This document shows, piece by piece, positions 1 to 8,611 of a stretch of 64,000 nucleotides of DNA (positions within the stretch are counted from its first letter, which is position 1; each line of letters opens with the position of its first letter). The notes under the pieces are model-generated. The model searched no databases. It saw only the letters and a list, made by a program, of their open reading frames with translations, and was not told the origin of the DNA. The position numbers were made by a program, and so were the translations under genes. The DNA comes from Pseudomonas lurida (GTDB taxonomy: Bacteria > Pseudomonadota > Gammaproteobacteria > Pseudomonadales > Pseudomonadaceae). The stretch is taken from positions 62,001 to 126,000 of the forward strand of contig NZ_JAAMRE010000001.1 of NCBI RefSeq assembly GCF_013522705.1, given 5' to 3'.

Positions 1-168
1 CCCCTGGCGCTTGAGGATTTTCTGGTACACCTCGGCGCGATGAACATTCACCCCGGCCGGGGCCTGGATGCCGAACTTCACGTGGTTCCCGTTCAATTCG
101 ACGATGTGCAAGGCGATGTCATCGCCGATGGAAATGCTTTCGCCTACGGCGCGGCTTAAGACCAGCAT
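1..168 (-). CDS. csrA: CsrA/RsmA-family translational regulator, 3' end outside window
   Basis: The product begins [18 protein letters not shown] and continues through [14 protein letters not shown], the beta-strand core and the VHR(A/E)E(V/I)Y helix region that contact GGA motifs in CsrA/RsmA proteins. About 56 residues are visible, and the gene runs off the left edge. The start codon is preceded by AAGGACAACCGCC, a good ribosome binding site. Family members bind GGA in mRNA leaders and are sequestered by RsmX/Y/Z-type RNAs. Pseudomonas carries several paralogues (RsmA, RsmE, RsmI). The LSRAVGES and NVHRAEVY wording differs from RsmA and RsmE as I recall them, so this is probably an additional paralogue. 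I cannot say which. Confidence 0.9.
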   Translation of the reverse strand, partial: MLVLSRAVGESISIGDDIALHIVELNGNHVKFGIQAPAGVNVHRAEVYQKILKRQG

Positions 169-390
169 GGCGGTTGTCCTTTTAGAGTGACAGGACCCCG
201 ACCATGCGCGCCGGATGTAAAAGCATCAATGCCCTGCCCCTAAAACAGGCAGGCCCTACATCGACCGGTAATTTAACTGACAGACTGGGTGAAAGATGCG
301 AAGGGGTTTTCCACTCTCTCACCTATGGTTTTCTACATAAATTCATCAACCTCGGGGGCAAGCCTGAGAAATTGAGGTTCTTGTGATGTT

Positions 391-1206
391 TCAGCCTTTG
401 GTCGCCTGCGCCTTGGCGCGCATTTTGTCGGCCATGCTGGCCATTTCGTCATAAAGCAGTTGCGGGTTCTTTTGCTTCAATGCCCAGGCCATCCGCCCCT
501 GTTCATGGGGCAGAATCATGAACTCGCCCTCGGCGACACGCTGGTAGATGTAATCGGCGATATCCGCCGCCGAGATCGGCGAACTCTCGAGCAACTTGCC
601 TACCTGCGCTTTCATGGCCGGCGTGGGGCCTCGGAACGAGTCCAACAGGTTGGTCTGGAAAAACGATGGGCAGACCACGTGTACCCCGACTTCCTGTTGC
701 CTGAGCTCCACCAGCAGGCTCTCCGACAGCGCCACCACGCCGGCCTTGGCCACGTTGTAGTTGCTCATGGCCGGGCCCTGCATCAGCGCCGCCATGGACG
801 CGATGTTGATGATGCGACCCTTGCTCTTTTCCAGCAGCGGCAGGAACGCTTTGCAGCCCTTGACCACGCCCATCAGGTTAATTGCGATCTGCCAGTCCCA
901 GTCTTCCAGCGACAGCTCCGCAAAGAACCCGCCGGAAGCCACCCCGGCGTTGTTGACGATCACATCGATCCCCCCCAACTTGACCTCGCAGGCCTGGGCA
1001 AACGCGGTGAGCTGGCTGTAGTCGCGGACATCGCAGCGCTGTACAAAGCCTTCGCCGCCGACTTCGCGTACCTGTTTGAGGGTTTCCTGCAGGCCGGGCT
1101 CACTCACATCCGACAAGGCCAACTGCCAGCCCTCGCGCGCCCAGCGCAGCGCGATTTCGCGACCCAGGCCGGAGCCGGCACCAGTGATCATCATGCGATT
1201 TTGCAT
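391..1206 (-). CDS. SDR family NAD(P)-dependent oxidoreductase
   Basis: This 271-residue classical short-chain dehydrogenase has the N-terminal Rossmann motif TGAGSGLG (about residues 8-15), the structural NNAG motif (about 85), and the catalytic Ser followed by YNVAK (Tyr-x3-Lys, about 150). Its length suits the classical SDR class. The substrate cannot be read from the sequence, and alcohols, 3-oxoacyl groups or steroid-like ketones are all possible. It stands alone, with no partner gene on either side within 180 bases. The initiating ATG follows AAGGCTACTTCTTATGC-type sequence with a weak Shine-Dalgarno. Confidence 0.88.
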   Translation of the reverse strand: MQNRMMITGAGSGLGREIALRWAREGWQLALSDVSEPGLQETLKQVREVGGEGFVQRCDVRDYSQLTAFAQACEVKLGGIDVIVNNAGVASGGFFAELSLEDWDWQIAINLMGVVKGCKAFLPLLEKSKGRIINIASMAALMQGPAMSNYNVAKAGVVALSESLLVELRQQEVGVHVVCPSFFQTNLLDSFRGPTPAMKAQVGKLLESSPISAADIADYIYQRVAEGEFMILPHEQGRMAWALKQKNPQLLYDEMASMADKMRAKAQATKG

Positions 1207-1536
1207 AAGAAGTAGCCTTGTGGTTCACAGAAGAAGTGATCGGCAGTGTAGCGAAGGTTGTTGGGCGGCCCACTCACCATCAGAGTGATGAATGCCCCGG
1301 GCAAACCGGCGGCCAGGTCGGATGCCTGCGCTCGGCCTAAGTTCAATCTTTTTTCAACTAAGGCTTAGTCCGAGGCAGTATTTAAAGGAAATAAGCTAGT
1401 TATCGAAATGGATTAAAAAAACAGGGAATTTTCTGTACGGCACTACAGTCGGAGTTGTTAAGGCGCCGGTAATTAACATTACGGTCCTACCGTTAAATAA
1501 CCTGTCCTTGCATAAGGCCTATAAGGAAATAAAACC
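1207..1536. other. AT-rich intergenic region with small inverted repeat
   Basis: This 330-base gap separates the SDR gene (leftward) from the DUF3309 gene (rightward) and must hold both promoters. I see no coding frame. A compact inverted repeat, ACGGT-cct-ACCGT at 1481-1493, with further partial symmetry on both sides, lies about 45 bases before the DUF3309 start. It could be an operator or a leader hairpin. No sigma-factor assignment is clear. Confidence 0.35.
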
Positions 1537-1689
1537 ATGAGCCTCATTTTAATCATCATTCTGATTCTGCTGCTGGTCGGCGGTCTGCCGGTGTTCCCGC
1601 ACTCGCGTAACTGGGGCTATGGCCCGTCGGGTATTCTGGGCGTGGTACTGGTCGTGCTGCTGGTGCTGTTGTTGCTCGGCAAGATATAA
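1537..1689 (+). CDS. DUF3309 family hydrophobic micro-protein
   Basis: The gene encodes 50 residues starting MSLILIIILILLLVGGLP, with a central FPHSRNWGYGPSG segment and a second hydrophobic run ending LLLLGKI. The two membrane segments separated by a short polar W-G-Y-G-P-S-G loop are the hallmark of DUF3309, whose function is unknown. The product probably sits in the inner membrane. It is preceded by AAGGAAATAAAACC and followed directly by a strong terminator, so it is monocistronic. Related genes are often stress-induced, but nothing in the sequence shows that here. Confidence 0.85.
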   Translation: MSLILIIILILLLVGGLPVFPHSRNWGYGPSGILGVVLVVLLVLLLLGKI

Positions 1690-1700
1690 AAGCGCAGTCA

Positions 1701-1734
1701 AAAAAAAGAGGCCTTCAAGAAGGCCTCTTTTTTA
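1701..1734. terminator. bidirectional intrinsic terminator
   Basis: An A-run, a GAGGCCTT-caag-AAGGCCTC stem-loop and a T-run lie between the end of the DUF3309 gene (rightward) and the end of the sulfatase gene (leftward). The flanking A and T tracts allow it to act in both directions. Confidence 0.9.
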
Positions 1735-1745
1735 TTGCCGGTCAA

Positions 1746-3833
1746 TCAGTCCGGCTTGCCGTCTACCACGCCGGCGGTATTGTCCAGCAGGCTCTTGGTG
1801 GCCGTTTGCAGGAACGACTCAAGTTTCTGCTTGAGCGCCGCCTCGTCCGAGGACTCGGGAATTAATTTACCGGTCGGGTTGGCGCCCAATTCGTACTGCC
1901 ACAACTTTGGTGGCATTTCCTTGGGCAGTACCAGGATGCGGTCCGCCGTCACCAACGCCACGGTCTGATCGCTGCCCGAAGGCTTGATCACGCCGAAGCC
2001 CTTGTCGCCCTCCGGCAGGTTCAGCAGGTCGCGCCCCCAGCACTGATGCAGGGTTTCGCCACCGAGGCGTCCCATGATGGTCGGCACGATGTCGATCTGC
2101 GTACCCACCGTGTGATCGCGCTCGCCGAACTTTTCCTGCATGCCCGGCGCGATCATCAGCATGGGCACGTTGAAGCGGCCCAGGTCCATCTCGGTGATCT
2201 GCTGTTCGTTGCCGAAACCGTGATCGCCGACGATCACGAACAGGGTTTCCTTGAAGTACGGCTCTTTACGCGCCTTTTCAAAGAACTGGCCCAGGGCCCA
2301 GTCGGAGTAACGCATGGCGGTCAAGTGTTCGTTGAGACTGCCACGGTCGGTGACTTTCTCTACCGGCAATGGCGTGGGCAACGCGTACGGCGTGTGGTTG
2401 GACAGGGTTTGCAGCAGCGCGTAGAACGGCTTTCCGCCTTCACGAGCCTTCAGCTCTTGCAGGCCACGGTTGAACATGTCCTGGTCGGACACGCCCCAGG
2501 TCGGATCGGAGAACACCGGGTCGACGAAGTCGTTACGGCCGATGAAGTTGGTCATGCCCTGGTTGCTGAAGAAACCCGACTGGTTGTCCCAGGCGAAGTC
2601 GCCGTTGTAGACATACACGTCGTCGAACTTGCGCGCGCTGAGCAGCTGCGGCAGACCCGACAGTTTGTGGCTGCCTTCGGGGGTCTGCATCAGGTATTCG
2701 AAGCCCGGCAGGTTCGGGAAGCAGGCCATGGTGGCGAACATACCCTGGTGGGTGTGGGTACCGTTGGAGAAAAAGCGGTCGAACAGCAGGCCTTCCTTGG
2801 ACAATTTGTCGAAGTATGGCGTGATGTCGCCCGGACGGCCCAGCGCACCCACCGAGTGGCCGGCGAAGCTTTCCATCAGGATCACGACAACGTTTTTGAT
2901 CGGCAGGGTCTTCTCGGCCGGCGGCAGGTAGTCACGGCGTACGGCGGCAGTGTCGGTGTCTACCAGTTTTTCCGCCGGCAGTACCAGCATGTCGCGCACG
3001 GTCTGGGTCGCCAGCGGCTGTTCCAACGTGGCTTTCCAGATGTTGGAGCGGTCCTCGGAGAAGCGCGCCTTGGCCGCTGCAATCAGTGACAGTGTGCCGT
3101 TGAGGCCCAACTGGTTGGCGAAGTTGGACTCGGTGGTGTACACGTCGCCCCAGCGCAGCGGCGGGCCCTGGCGCAGGGTGCCACGGGCGGCGACCACGGC
3201 CACCAGCAGGCACACCACAAATACGGCGATGCGCGAATACCACGGCGCTACCTGGCGCGTACCGATGCTGCCGCCGCTGAACGGGCCGCGCGGGCGCGTG
3301 GCGCGGTCGGCGCCTTTGAATGCCATGCTCAGGATCAATGTACCCACGGCCCACGCCAGCAGGTAACGCACCACCGGGAAACCGTACCAGAGCATGCTCA
3401 TCACGGTTTTGGGGTCTTCTTTCACATACTGGAACACCAGGCCGTTGAGACGCTGGTGGAACTCGCGATAGAAGTCCATTTCCATCAGGCCCAGGAACAG
3501 GGCAATGCTGGACGCGACGGTCAACCAGAAACGGAAGAACCCCCGCGCAGCCATCGCGCGCACGCTGAACAGCGCCAGCAACAGCGGGATGCTCAGGTAC
3601 ACCACCAGGCGCAGGTCCAGGCGCAGGCCGTTGCCGAACGCTTCGAGGAACGTCGAGGCCGGCGTGTCGAGGATCATCTCGCGGTTGTACACCAGCAGCG
3701 CCAGGCGCAGCAGGGAGAACATCACCATCATGATCAGTGCGCACAGCAGCGTGTAGGCCAGATGGGATTTGACGGTCGGTTGCAGCAGGCGAGTCGAGGC
3801 TCGCTGCTGGCTCAGGGCGTCCGGGTTTGCCAT
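1746..3833 (-). CDS. LTA synthase family / sulfatase-fold membrane phosphotransferase
   Basis: The 695-residue protein has about five N-terminal membrane helices (residues 20-240). A periplasmic alkaline-phosphatase-superfamily domain follows, beginning near VVVILMESFAGHSVG. The metal-binding acidic residue in ILMES, the probable nucleophile Thr in NGTHTHQGMFAT, and the later GDHGFG motif are all present, so the enzyme should be active. In Gram-negatives such proteins transfer phosphoglycerol or phosphoethanolamine to periplasmic glycans or lipids (OpgB- or EptA-like logic); the exact acceptor is unknown. The upstream ribosome site is weak. The gene ends facing the shared terminator at 1701-1734. 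Confidence 0.85.
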   Translation of the reverse strand: MANPDALSQQRASTRLLQPTVKSHLAYTLLCALIMMVMFSLLRLALLVYNREMILDTPASTFLEAFGNGLRLDLRLVVYLSIPLLLALFSVRAMAARGFFRFWLTVASSIALFLGLMEMDFYREFHQRLNGLVFQYVKEDPKTVMSMLWYGFPVVRYLLAWAVGTLILSMAFKGADRATRPRGPFSGGSIGTRQVAPWYSRIAVFVVCLLVAVVAARGTLRQGPPLRWGDVYTTESNFANQLGLNGTLSLIAAAKARFSEDRSNIWKATLEQPLATQTVRDMLVLPAEKLVDTDTAAVRRDYLPPAEKTLPIKNVVVILMESFAGHSVGALGRPGDITPYFDKLSKEGLLFDRFFSNGTHTHQGMFATMACFPNLPGFEYLMQTPEGSHKLSGLPQLLSARKFDDVYVYNGDFAWDNQSGFFSNQGMTNFIGRNDFVDPVFSDPTWGVSDQDMFNRGLQELKAREGGKPFYALLQTLSNHTPYALPTPLPVEKVTDRGSLNEHLTAMRYSDWALGQFFEKARKEPYFKETLFVIVGDHGFGNEQQITEMDLGRFNVPMLMIAPGMQEKFGERDHTVGTQIDIVPTIMGRLGGETLHQCWGRDLLNLPEGDKGFGVIKPSGSDQTVALVTADRILVLPKEMPPKLWQYELGANPTGKLIPESSDEAALKQKLESFLQTATKSLLDNTAGVVDGKPD

Positions 3834-4074
3834 GTCGTTTCAGGACCCATTGGAAGTTGAAGTGACGAAGTATTGCAGTGGCGCGAATGGTGCCCGATCA
3901 ATGCCATCAAGGCTATTAATTACTGAACGAGCACCGCTGCGCTGCCTTTAAAAGCGCCTGAGGCAGGGGCCTTGGCCGGGAGATGGAGCCGGGGGATTGT
4001 CTTGAATGGGATGTGAAAATTTTGTGCAGCGAATATTTGGACACACAAATCTGTGCAATGCGCTGAAACCAGGC

Positions 4075-4098
4075 TGGGAGGGAGCAGGCCCCCTCCCA
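4075..4098. repeat. REP-like palindrome (degenerate GI type)
   Basis: An imperfect palindrome, TGGGAGGGAGCAGGCC followed by CCCTCCCA, lies in the gap between the sulfatase gene and the small PLDc_N gene. Its arms match the GTGGGAGGGGGC core seen at 45058 and elsewhere in this window. Confidence 0.6.
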
Positions 4099-4124
4099 CG
4101 CTTACCGTGCCGCTGAACGAGCTG

Positions 4125-4316
4125 TCAGATCCGCACGTTACCGCGCGGCCCGGCGATCGCCCAGATGATCAGGCCCAGCACCGGCAGCAGCAGGATCAGC
4201 AGGATCCACAACACCTTGGCCCCAGTGCTGGCGCCGCTTTTGAAGACGTTGATAATCGCCCAGATATCCAGCGCGAGGATGATCAGGCCGATCAGGCCGT
4301 TGAAAGTGGAACCCAT
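4125..4316 (-). CDS. PLDc_N domain small membrane protein
   Basis: The 63-residue product begins MGSTFNGLIGLIILALDIWA and contains two membrane helices around IINVFKSGASTGAKVLWILLILLLPVLGLIIWAIAGPRG. This is the pattern of the phospholipase-D nuclease N-terminal (PLDc_N) family, which on its own has no catalytic site. The ATG at 4316 is chosen because AGGAG lies about seven bases upstream. A longer frame starting at 4340 has no ribosome site. The function is unknown; it is an inner-membrane protein by prediction. Confidence 0.85.
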   Translation of the reverse strand: MGSTFNGLIGLIILALDIWAIINVFKSGASTGAKVLWILLILLLPVLGLIIWAIAGPRGNVRI

Positions 4317-4383
4317 GGTGTCGCTCCTAAGTGAGGGCATGCCCTTGTAGGATAGTCAGCCCCTGCCAGGGTTCCGTTTTATT

Positions 4384-4914
4384 TCAAACATGTACGGCGA
4401 TTTTTAGGGCTTCCAGGGACGGCTCGGCCTTGATCCCGATCTCTTCGCACAACGCCAGCACGCGCGGCAAGGCATTGCCGTGGACCAGCACCACCTGGAT
4501 GTCGTCGTCCAGCAACTGGCTGAAGTTCACCAGCACATAACCGCCGTCTTCCCGGCTCAAGGCGCTCATTTGCACCTGGATACGATTGAGTGCGGTCAGC
4601 GCCTCGGTCTTGGCCAGTTGCTTGGGCTTGAGGTTGAACGCCACGCCGGGGCCGAACGAAGCGACGATCTGGGCAAACAGGTCGCCATAAGTGTCGGCCT
4701 GGAACAACACCGTGTCGGGCAGGCTGCCGACTACGACCCACTCTCCCAGCGGAATCGGGAAAGTGTCGTCGTAGTTGATATCCGGGTTGGTCACCAGAAA
4801 CGCTGCCGGATCGGCGTAGGCCTGGGCTGCTTCCTCGGCGATGCGCGCCACCTCATCCTCGCCCATGACGCCGGCGCTGATGTGACTGATAAGTTCGACG
4901 AGGGCGGTTTTCAT
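4384..4914 (-). CDS. conserved-looking hypothetical protein, 176 aa
   Basis: I do not recognise a family. The protein is acidic and soluble, with no signal peptide. It has an alpha-helical N-terminus (residues 1-35) and an aromatic/acidic stretch NYDDTFPIPLGEWVVVG near 46-63. The C-terminal half looks alternating beta/alpha, ending in LVHGNALPRVLALCEEIGI. It follows the ankyrin-repeat gene on the same strand after about 40 bases, so the two are probably co-transcribed and may work together. Codon use resembles the neighbours. Confidence 0.7.
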   Translation of the reverse strand: MKTALVELISHISAGVMGEDEVARIAEEAAQAYADPAAFLVTNPDINYDDTFPIPLGEWVVVGSLPDTVLFQADTYGDLFAQIVASFGPGVAFNLKPKQLAKTEALTALNRIQVQMSALSREDGGYVLVNFSQLLDDDIQVVLVHGNALPRVLALCEEIGIKAEPSLEALKIAVHV

Positions 4915-4955
4915 GGGGCATTCCTGCAGCGGTGTGATTTTCGAGGGCGCAAAGC

Positions 4956-5468
4956 CTACACCAGATTCTGCAAGCGCGCCGCCGTATCCATCGCACCCAT
5001 GGTTTGCGCCGCCGCCAGCGCCGTAGCGCCCTGGGCGTCGGTGGCGTTGGGGTTGGCGCCCTGGGCGAGCAGGTAGTCGAGCATTTCAACGCGATTGAAC
5101 ATCGCCGCCATCATCAACGCGGTGCGACCGTCCGAAGATGCGGCCTCCACCGGTGTGCCGCCTTCGATCAGGGCCTTGACCACGGGCAGGTTGCCTTTGA
5201 ACGCCGCGCCGGCGATCGGTAATTGATTCTTGTCGTTGGCGATCAGCGGGTTGGCCTTGAATTCCAGCAATACTTTGACCGCTTCGGCATGGCCGTGGTA
5301 CGCGGCGAGCATCAGCAAGGTGTCGCCATTGTGGTTGCGCAAGTTGGCCGGCAAACCCTTGGCCAGCAGCGCGGCGAGCATGGCGGCGTCGCCTTTGCGG
5401 GCCACATCGAAGACCTGTTCGGCAAATTCGGCGGCTTCGTCTTCGGTCATTTGTCGAGGGGTGGACAT
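4956..5468 (-). CDS. ankyrin repeat protein
   Basis: The 170-residue protein consists of about four ankyrin repeats after a short helical N-terminus. The repeats read NHNGDTLLMLAAYHGHAEAV, then ANPLIANDKNQLPIAGAA, then SSDGRTALMMAAMFNRVEML, then a shorter C-terminal unit. Each carries the G-D/R-T-x-L-x-x-A-A turn. There is no signal sequence, so it is probably a cytoplasmic protein-binding scaffold. In Pseudomonas some ankyrin proteins accompany catalases (AnkB), but no catalase is here. The likely partner is the 176-residue protein encoded just downstream. Confidence 0.88.
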   Translation of the reverse strand: MSTPRQMTEDEAAEFAEQVFDVARKGDAAMLAALLAKGLPANLRNHNGDTLLMLAAYHGHAEAVKVLLEFKANPLIANDKNQLPIAGAAFKGNLPVVKALIEGGTPVEAASSDGRTALMMAAMFNRVEMLDYLLAQGANPNATDAQGATALAAAQTMGAMDTAARLQNLV

Positions 5469-5575
5469 GCGGGGCTCCTTAGCGGGTGCGAATTCAAGTA
5501 CTCATAGGGCGCCCAGTGTCGCGACGGAGTTCCCCACTGTCATGGCTTTTTTGTCAAAAGCCCCCATAGCCACAA

Positions 5576-7399
5576 TCAATAGCGGAAATGGCCGCCCTGG
5601 ATTTGCGCCAGTAACTCGCCGGTGACGGGTACGTACCCCTGCGACCCCGGCAGCCAGGCATACACCGGGTCGTTGCCCGCCCTGGCCGGGTCAAAGGCTT
5701 CCTCCTTAAGCCGTACTTTCTGGTACTTGAAGGTGCCGGTGGTTTCCATCTGCACCTTGATCCGCAGGAATAGCGGCACTGCGTAGGGGGGCAACTGACT
5801 GTGGGCAAATTGCAGCAGTTCACGCATGTCCAGTGCGGCCAGAGACTCGCTTGGGGTGATCGCGACCATGCCGGCGCGCCCGTTGGTGTTGTTGATTTCA
5901 ACGCCATAGGCCACCACTTCGGCGATCTGCGGATGCTGCAGCAGCACATTCTCGACCTCGGTGGTGGAGACGTTTTCACCCTTCCAACGATAAGTGTCCC
6001 CCAGGCGATCGACGAACTGCGCATGGCCGAACCCGATGCTGCGCAACAGATCGCCGGTATTGAAGTAGCGATCACCCGGTTCGAAGACGTCGGTGAGGAT
6101 GACCCTGAGATTCTTTTCCGGGTCGGTGTAACCGTCGAAGGGCGACTTGTCATCGATCCTGGCCAGCAACAGCCCCTGCCCGCCCGTCTGCACCTTGCGC
6201 ATGAAACCATCGCCGCCACGAATGGGTTCGCCGCTGTCATGGGCGTAGTCCACCAGTGCCCAATGCTGCAGGCAAAAGCCGATGGTGTTGTCGAAATTCA
6301 GCACGTTGGTAAAACCGATATTGCCGTCACTGGCAGCGTATAACTCGCAGACATGCGCCACGCCATATCGCGCCTTGAACTGGGCCCATACACCGGGGCG
6401 CAGGCCATTGCCGACCATTTTGGTGACACGGTGGGCTCGATCGCTTTCGCTCGGCGGCTGGTCGAGCAGGTAACGGCACAACTCCCCCACATAGCCCAGG
6501 GTGGTCGCGTTGAACGCGCGCACATCGTCCCAGAACTGGCTGGCGCTGAACTTGCGGCGGATAGCGAACCCCGACGCGCCGACAATCGCCGAGCCCCAGC
6601 ACACACACAGGCCGGTGGCGTGGTACAGCGGCAAGGTGCAATAGAGAACGTCGTCAGGGCCCATGTCCAGGGCGATACGGCCGAAACTCACGGCGGTCCT
6701 GGTCCAGCGCCCGTGTTTCATGATGCCGGCCTTGGGCAGGCCAGTCGTGCCGGAGGTATAGATATAGAAACAGGGGTCGTTGAAGAACACCTGGGCAGTG
6801 CTGGCCGGGTTGCCCTCCGGGCAGTCGGCACTGGCCGCGATCAGTTCGATATAGCCCTCGGGCTCTGGTGCGGGCTGGTCAGGAATGAACCAGGTGCGCG
6901 CGGCCTGGATCGATACCTGATCGCGCACAGCGTCATAGGCCCCCATCAATTCCCCGCCGACCACAATCGCCACCGGGCTGACCAGGTTGAGGCTGTGCAC
7001 CAACGTTGCCTGGGTTTGCGCGGTATTGACCATCGCGCAGACGCCACCCAGCTTGGCTACCGCCAGCACACACAGCAGCAACTCGGGGCGGTTTTCAATA
7101 AACAGCGCAACGACGTCCCCCTTGCCCACGCCTTGGGCCTGCAGGTAATGGGCGATACGGTTGGCCTGCCGATTGACGTCGGCGTAACTGAGCACGCGGT
7201 CGCCATACAGCACCGCGTGGCCGTGCGGGTTGCGCAAGGTGGCTTGCTCGAAGTGCCAACCCAGCCCGCACGGTTGGCCGGGGTCGGTGACATTCGCCGC
7301 GCGCAGGCCGCGCACCACGCGCGGCAGCGCGCGGACAATGGCGGGCACCTTACGCAGCATCTTGCCCCAGGTGATCATGTCGCCGTGCGGAGGGTTCAT
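5576..7399 (-). CDS. long-chain acyl-CoA synthetase, FATP type
   Basis: This 607-residue AMP-forming synthetase has the P-loop-like motif IYTSGTTGLPKAGI (about residues 210-225), the GDRYFNTGDLL adenylate-binding motif (about 445) and the hinge region DRLGDTYRWKGENVSTTEVE. The YRWKGENVSTTEVE wording and the total length match the fatty-acid-transport-protein (FATP/FadD6-like) branch rather than classical FadD. It would activate long- or very-long-chain fatty acids to CoA thioesters during uptake. It is monocistronic. The start ATG follows AAGAAAAAGGACGTTCCACC, a good ribosome site. Confidence 0.9.
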   Translation of the reverse strand: MNPPHGDMITWGKMLRKVPAIVRALPRVVRGLRAANVTDPGQPCGLGWHFEQATLRNPHGHAVLYGDRVLSYADVNRQANRIAHYLQAQGVGKGDVVALFIENRPELLLCVLAVAKLGGVCAMVNTAQTQATLVHSLNLVSPVAIVVGGELMGAYDAVRDQVSIQAARTWFIPDQPAPEPEGYIELIAASADCPEGNPASTAQVFFNDPCFYIYTSGTTGLPKAGIMKHGRWTRTAVSFGRIALDMGPDDVLYCTLPLYHATGLCVCWGSAIVGASGFAIRRKFSASQFWDDVRAFNATTLGYVGELCRYLLDQPPSESDRAHRVTKMVGNGLRPGVWAQFKARYGVAHVCELYAASDGNIGFTNVLNFDNTIGFCLQHWALVDYAHDSGEPIRGGDGFMRKVQTGGQGLLLARIDDKSPFDGYTDPEKNLRVILTDVFEPGDRYFNTGDLLRSIGFGHAQFVDRLGDTYRWKGENVSTTEVENVLLQHPQIAEVVAYGVEINNTNGRAGMVAITPSESLAALDMRELLQFAHSQLPPYAVPLFLRIKVQMETTGTFKYQKVRLKEEAFDPARAGNDPVYAWLPGSQGYVPVTGELLAQIQGGHFRY

Positions 7400-7793
7400 G
7401 GTGGAACGTCCTTTTTCTTATTCTTCGAATGATGCACAGGCAGCAGCTTCACCGTAGGACGCTGCCAGATACCTAGCGGGAAAATACGTGAGCCCCTCTT
7501 CAGCTGTACACGCGGGATTTGAAAAGTTTTGTATCCCGACAGGCGTGCTCGGCAAAAGGGAATTTAGCGGCGCCTGCGCAGTCTTTAAACATAACCAGAT
7601 GCCGATTGCACCGCATCGAGTAACGCAAAATGCAGGATGCATGATGGCCATTCATGCAAATTGCACGAAATCGAAAATTCTGATTTTTTGCAAACCGATG
7701 ATTTATAAAGAGTTTTTTAATTTCTGCTAGCTGGCACAATCGCTGCACCTATCACTCCATGCTTGCCCACTTGAGCCAATGGAGCTGATAAAC
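7400..7793. other. AT-rich intergenic region, no gene seen
   Basis: About 390 bases separate the divergent acyl-CoA synthetase and DUF3509 genes. The region is clearly AT-richer than its surroundings from about 7650 to 7740. It offers a plausible promoter for the rightward gene, but no motif stands out. Short frames on both strands have no ribosome site and no recognisable product. Confidence 0.4.
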
Positions 7794-8072
7794 ATGAGCC
7801 TGATCCAAGATAAATTCGCTTCGGTATTCTCCAACTACGACGTCACCACTCAGCCTCGTCCGGACGGCGGCATCCTGTTGACCCTGCGCAACAGTGAAGG
7901 CAAGCAGGTCAAGCGTTCGATCTCTTACCAGCAGTTGCACACCGCCGACCAACTGACCTGGGTGATCAGCGCGATCCGCCGTGACCTGGCCGAGCAAGCC
8001 AGCGAGCTGCCGCAGATTTCCATGCTGCAAAGCCAGAATCGCTTCGCCCTGCCGACTTACCATTCCGCGTAA
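7794..8072 (+). CDS. DUF3509 domain-containing protein
   Basis: The 92-residue soluble protein starts MSLIQDKFASVFSNYDV and includes the LTLRNSEGKQVKRSISYQQL and IRRDLAEQASELP segments typical of DUF3509, a Pseudomonas-centred family of unknown function. The ATG at 7794 is preferred over the in-frame ATG at 7779, because GGAG lies nine bases before it and because relatives begin MSxIQ. A strong terminator follows, so it is monocistronic. Confidence 0.88.
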   Translation: MSLIQDKFASVFSNYDVTTQPRPDGGILLTLRNSEGKQVKRSISYQQLHTADQLTWVISAIRRDLAEQASELPQISMLQSQNRFALPTYHSA

Positions 8073-8084
8073 GTCAGCAGCGCA

Positions 8085-8127
8085 AAAAAAGGGCCGCGAC
8101 GCCGTTGAGCGTCGCGGCCCTTTTTTG
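8085..8127. terminator. bidirectional intrinsic terminator
   Basis: An A-run, a 12-bp perfect stem (GGGCCGCGACGC with its complement) around a short loop, and a T-run lie between the convergent DUF3509 and LuxR-type genes. Confidence 0.92.
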
Positions 8128-8132
8128 TGGGT

Positions 8133-8402
8133 TCAACATAGGCCCCGGCGGGCGGCTTCGTTCATCGCTTGCACACGGTTGTTGACCTGCAATTTGCCGT
8201 AGATATTGCGCAGGTGAAATTTCACTGTGGCCTCGGACGTGGCGCGAATCTGGCTGATTTCCCAGACAGTCTTGCCTTCCGAGGCCCATCGCAAGATCTC
8301 CAACTCTGAACAGGTCAGCGGTTTGCCGGACAGGTTAAGGCGCCTTCTGACAGCATTAGGCACGGAATACGACGCTTCAAACGGCTCCTCTGGGCGATTC
8401 AT
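8133..8402 (-). CDS. LuxR-type HTH-only transcriptional regulator
   Basis: The 89-residue protein is essentially one GerE/LuxR helix-turn-helix domain: LTCSELEILRWASEGKTVWE, then the recognition helix around TVKFHLRNIYGKL and the closing NRVQAMNEAARRG. There is no receiver or acyl-homoserine-lactone-binding domain. The ATG at 8402 follows AAAGGAGAGAACCG, which rules out the longer frame reaching 8498. It could act as a DNA-binding co-regulator or compete with full-length LuxR proteins. Its targets are unknown. The divergent upstream region of about 200 bases holds no visible gene. Confidence 0.85.
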   Translation of the reverse strand: MNRPEEPFEASYSVPNAVRRRLNLSGKPLTCSELEILRWASEGKTVWEISQIRATSEATVKFHLRNIYGKLQVNNRVQAMNEAARRGLC

Positions 8403-8611
8403 CGGTTCTCTCCTTTTATTGGCTAATGCCTTATCACCCTTCGGATTCCTCCTATTGACAGGCGATACAAACACTGAGGCCGCAGAAGAGTTACACAACC
8501 AGGAGCGCCCATGGGCAGGGCTCAGGATAAACAGCAGCGCCCTACAACTGACTCAGCTACTTCCCACACAAACTTACAACGTTTCGGGGTTGAAGATTCT
8601 GACGCAAGGGC

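Noticed and set aside
204..386. A 60-residue rightward frame between csrA and the SDR gene
   Set aside because: No ribosome site, and it overlaps the promoter region of csrA; the product looks like translated noncoding DNA.
6353..7432. A 359-residue rightward frame opposite the acyl-CoA synthetase
   Set aside because: It is antisense to well-conserved synthetase motifs and has no recognisable domain or ribosome site.
7500..7748. An 82-residue leftward frame in the AT-rich gap
   Set aside because: No ribosome site, no similarity and irregular composition; it would lie across the likely promoter of the DUF3509 gene.
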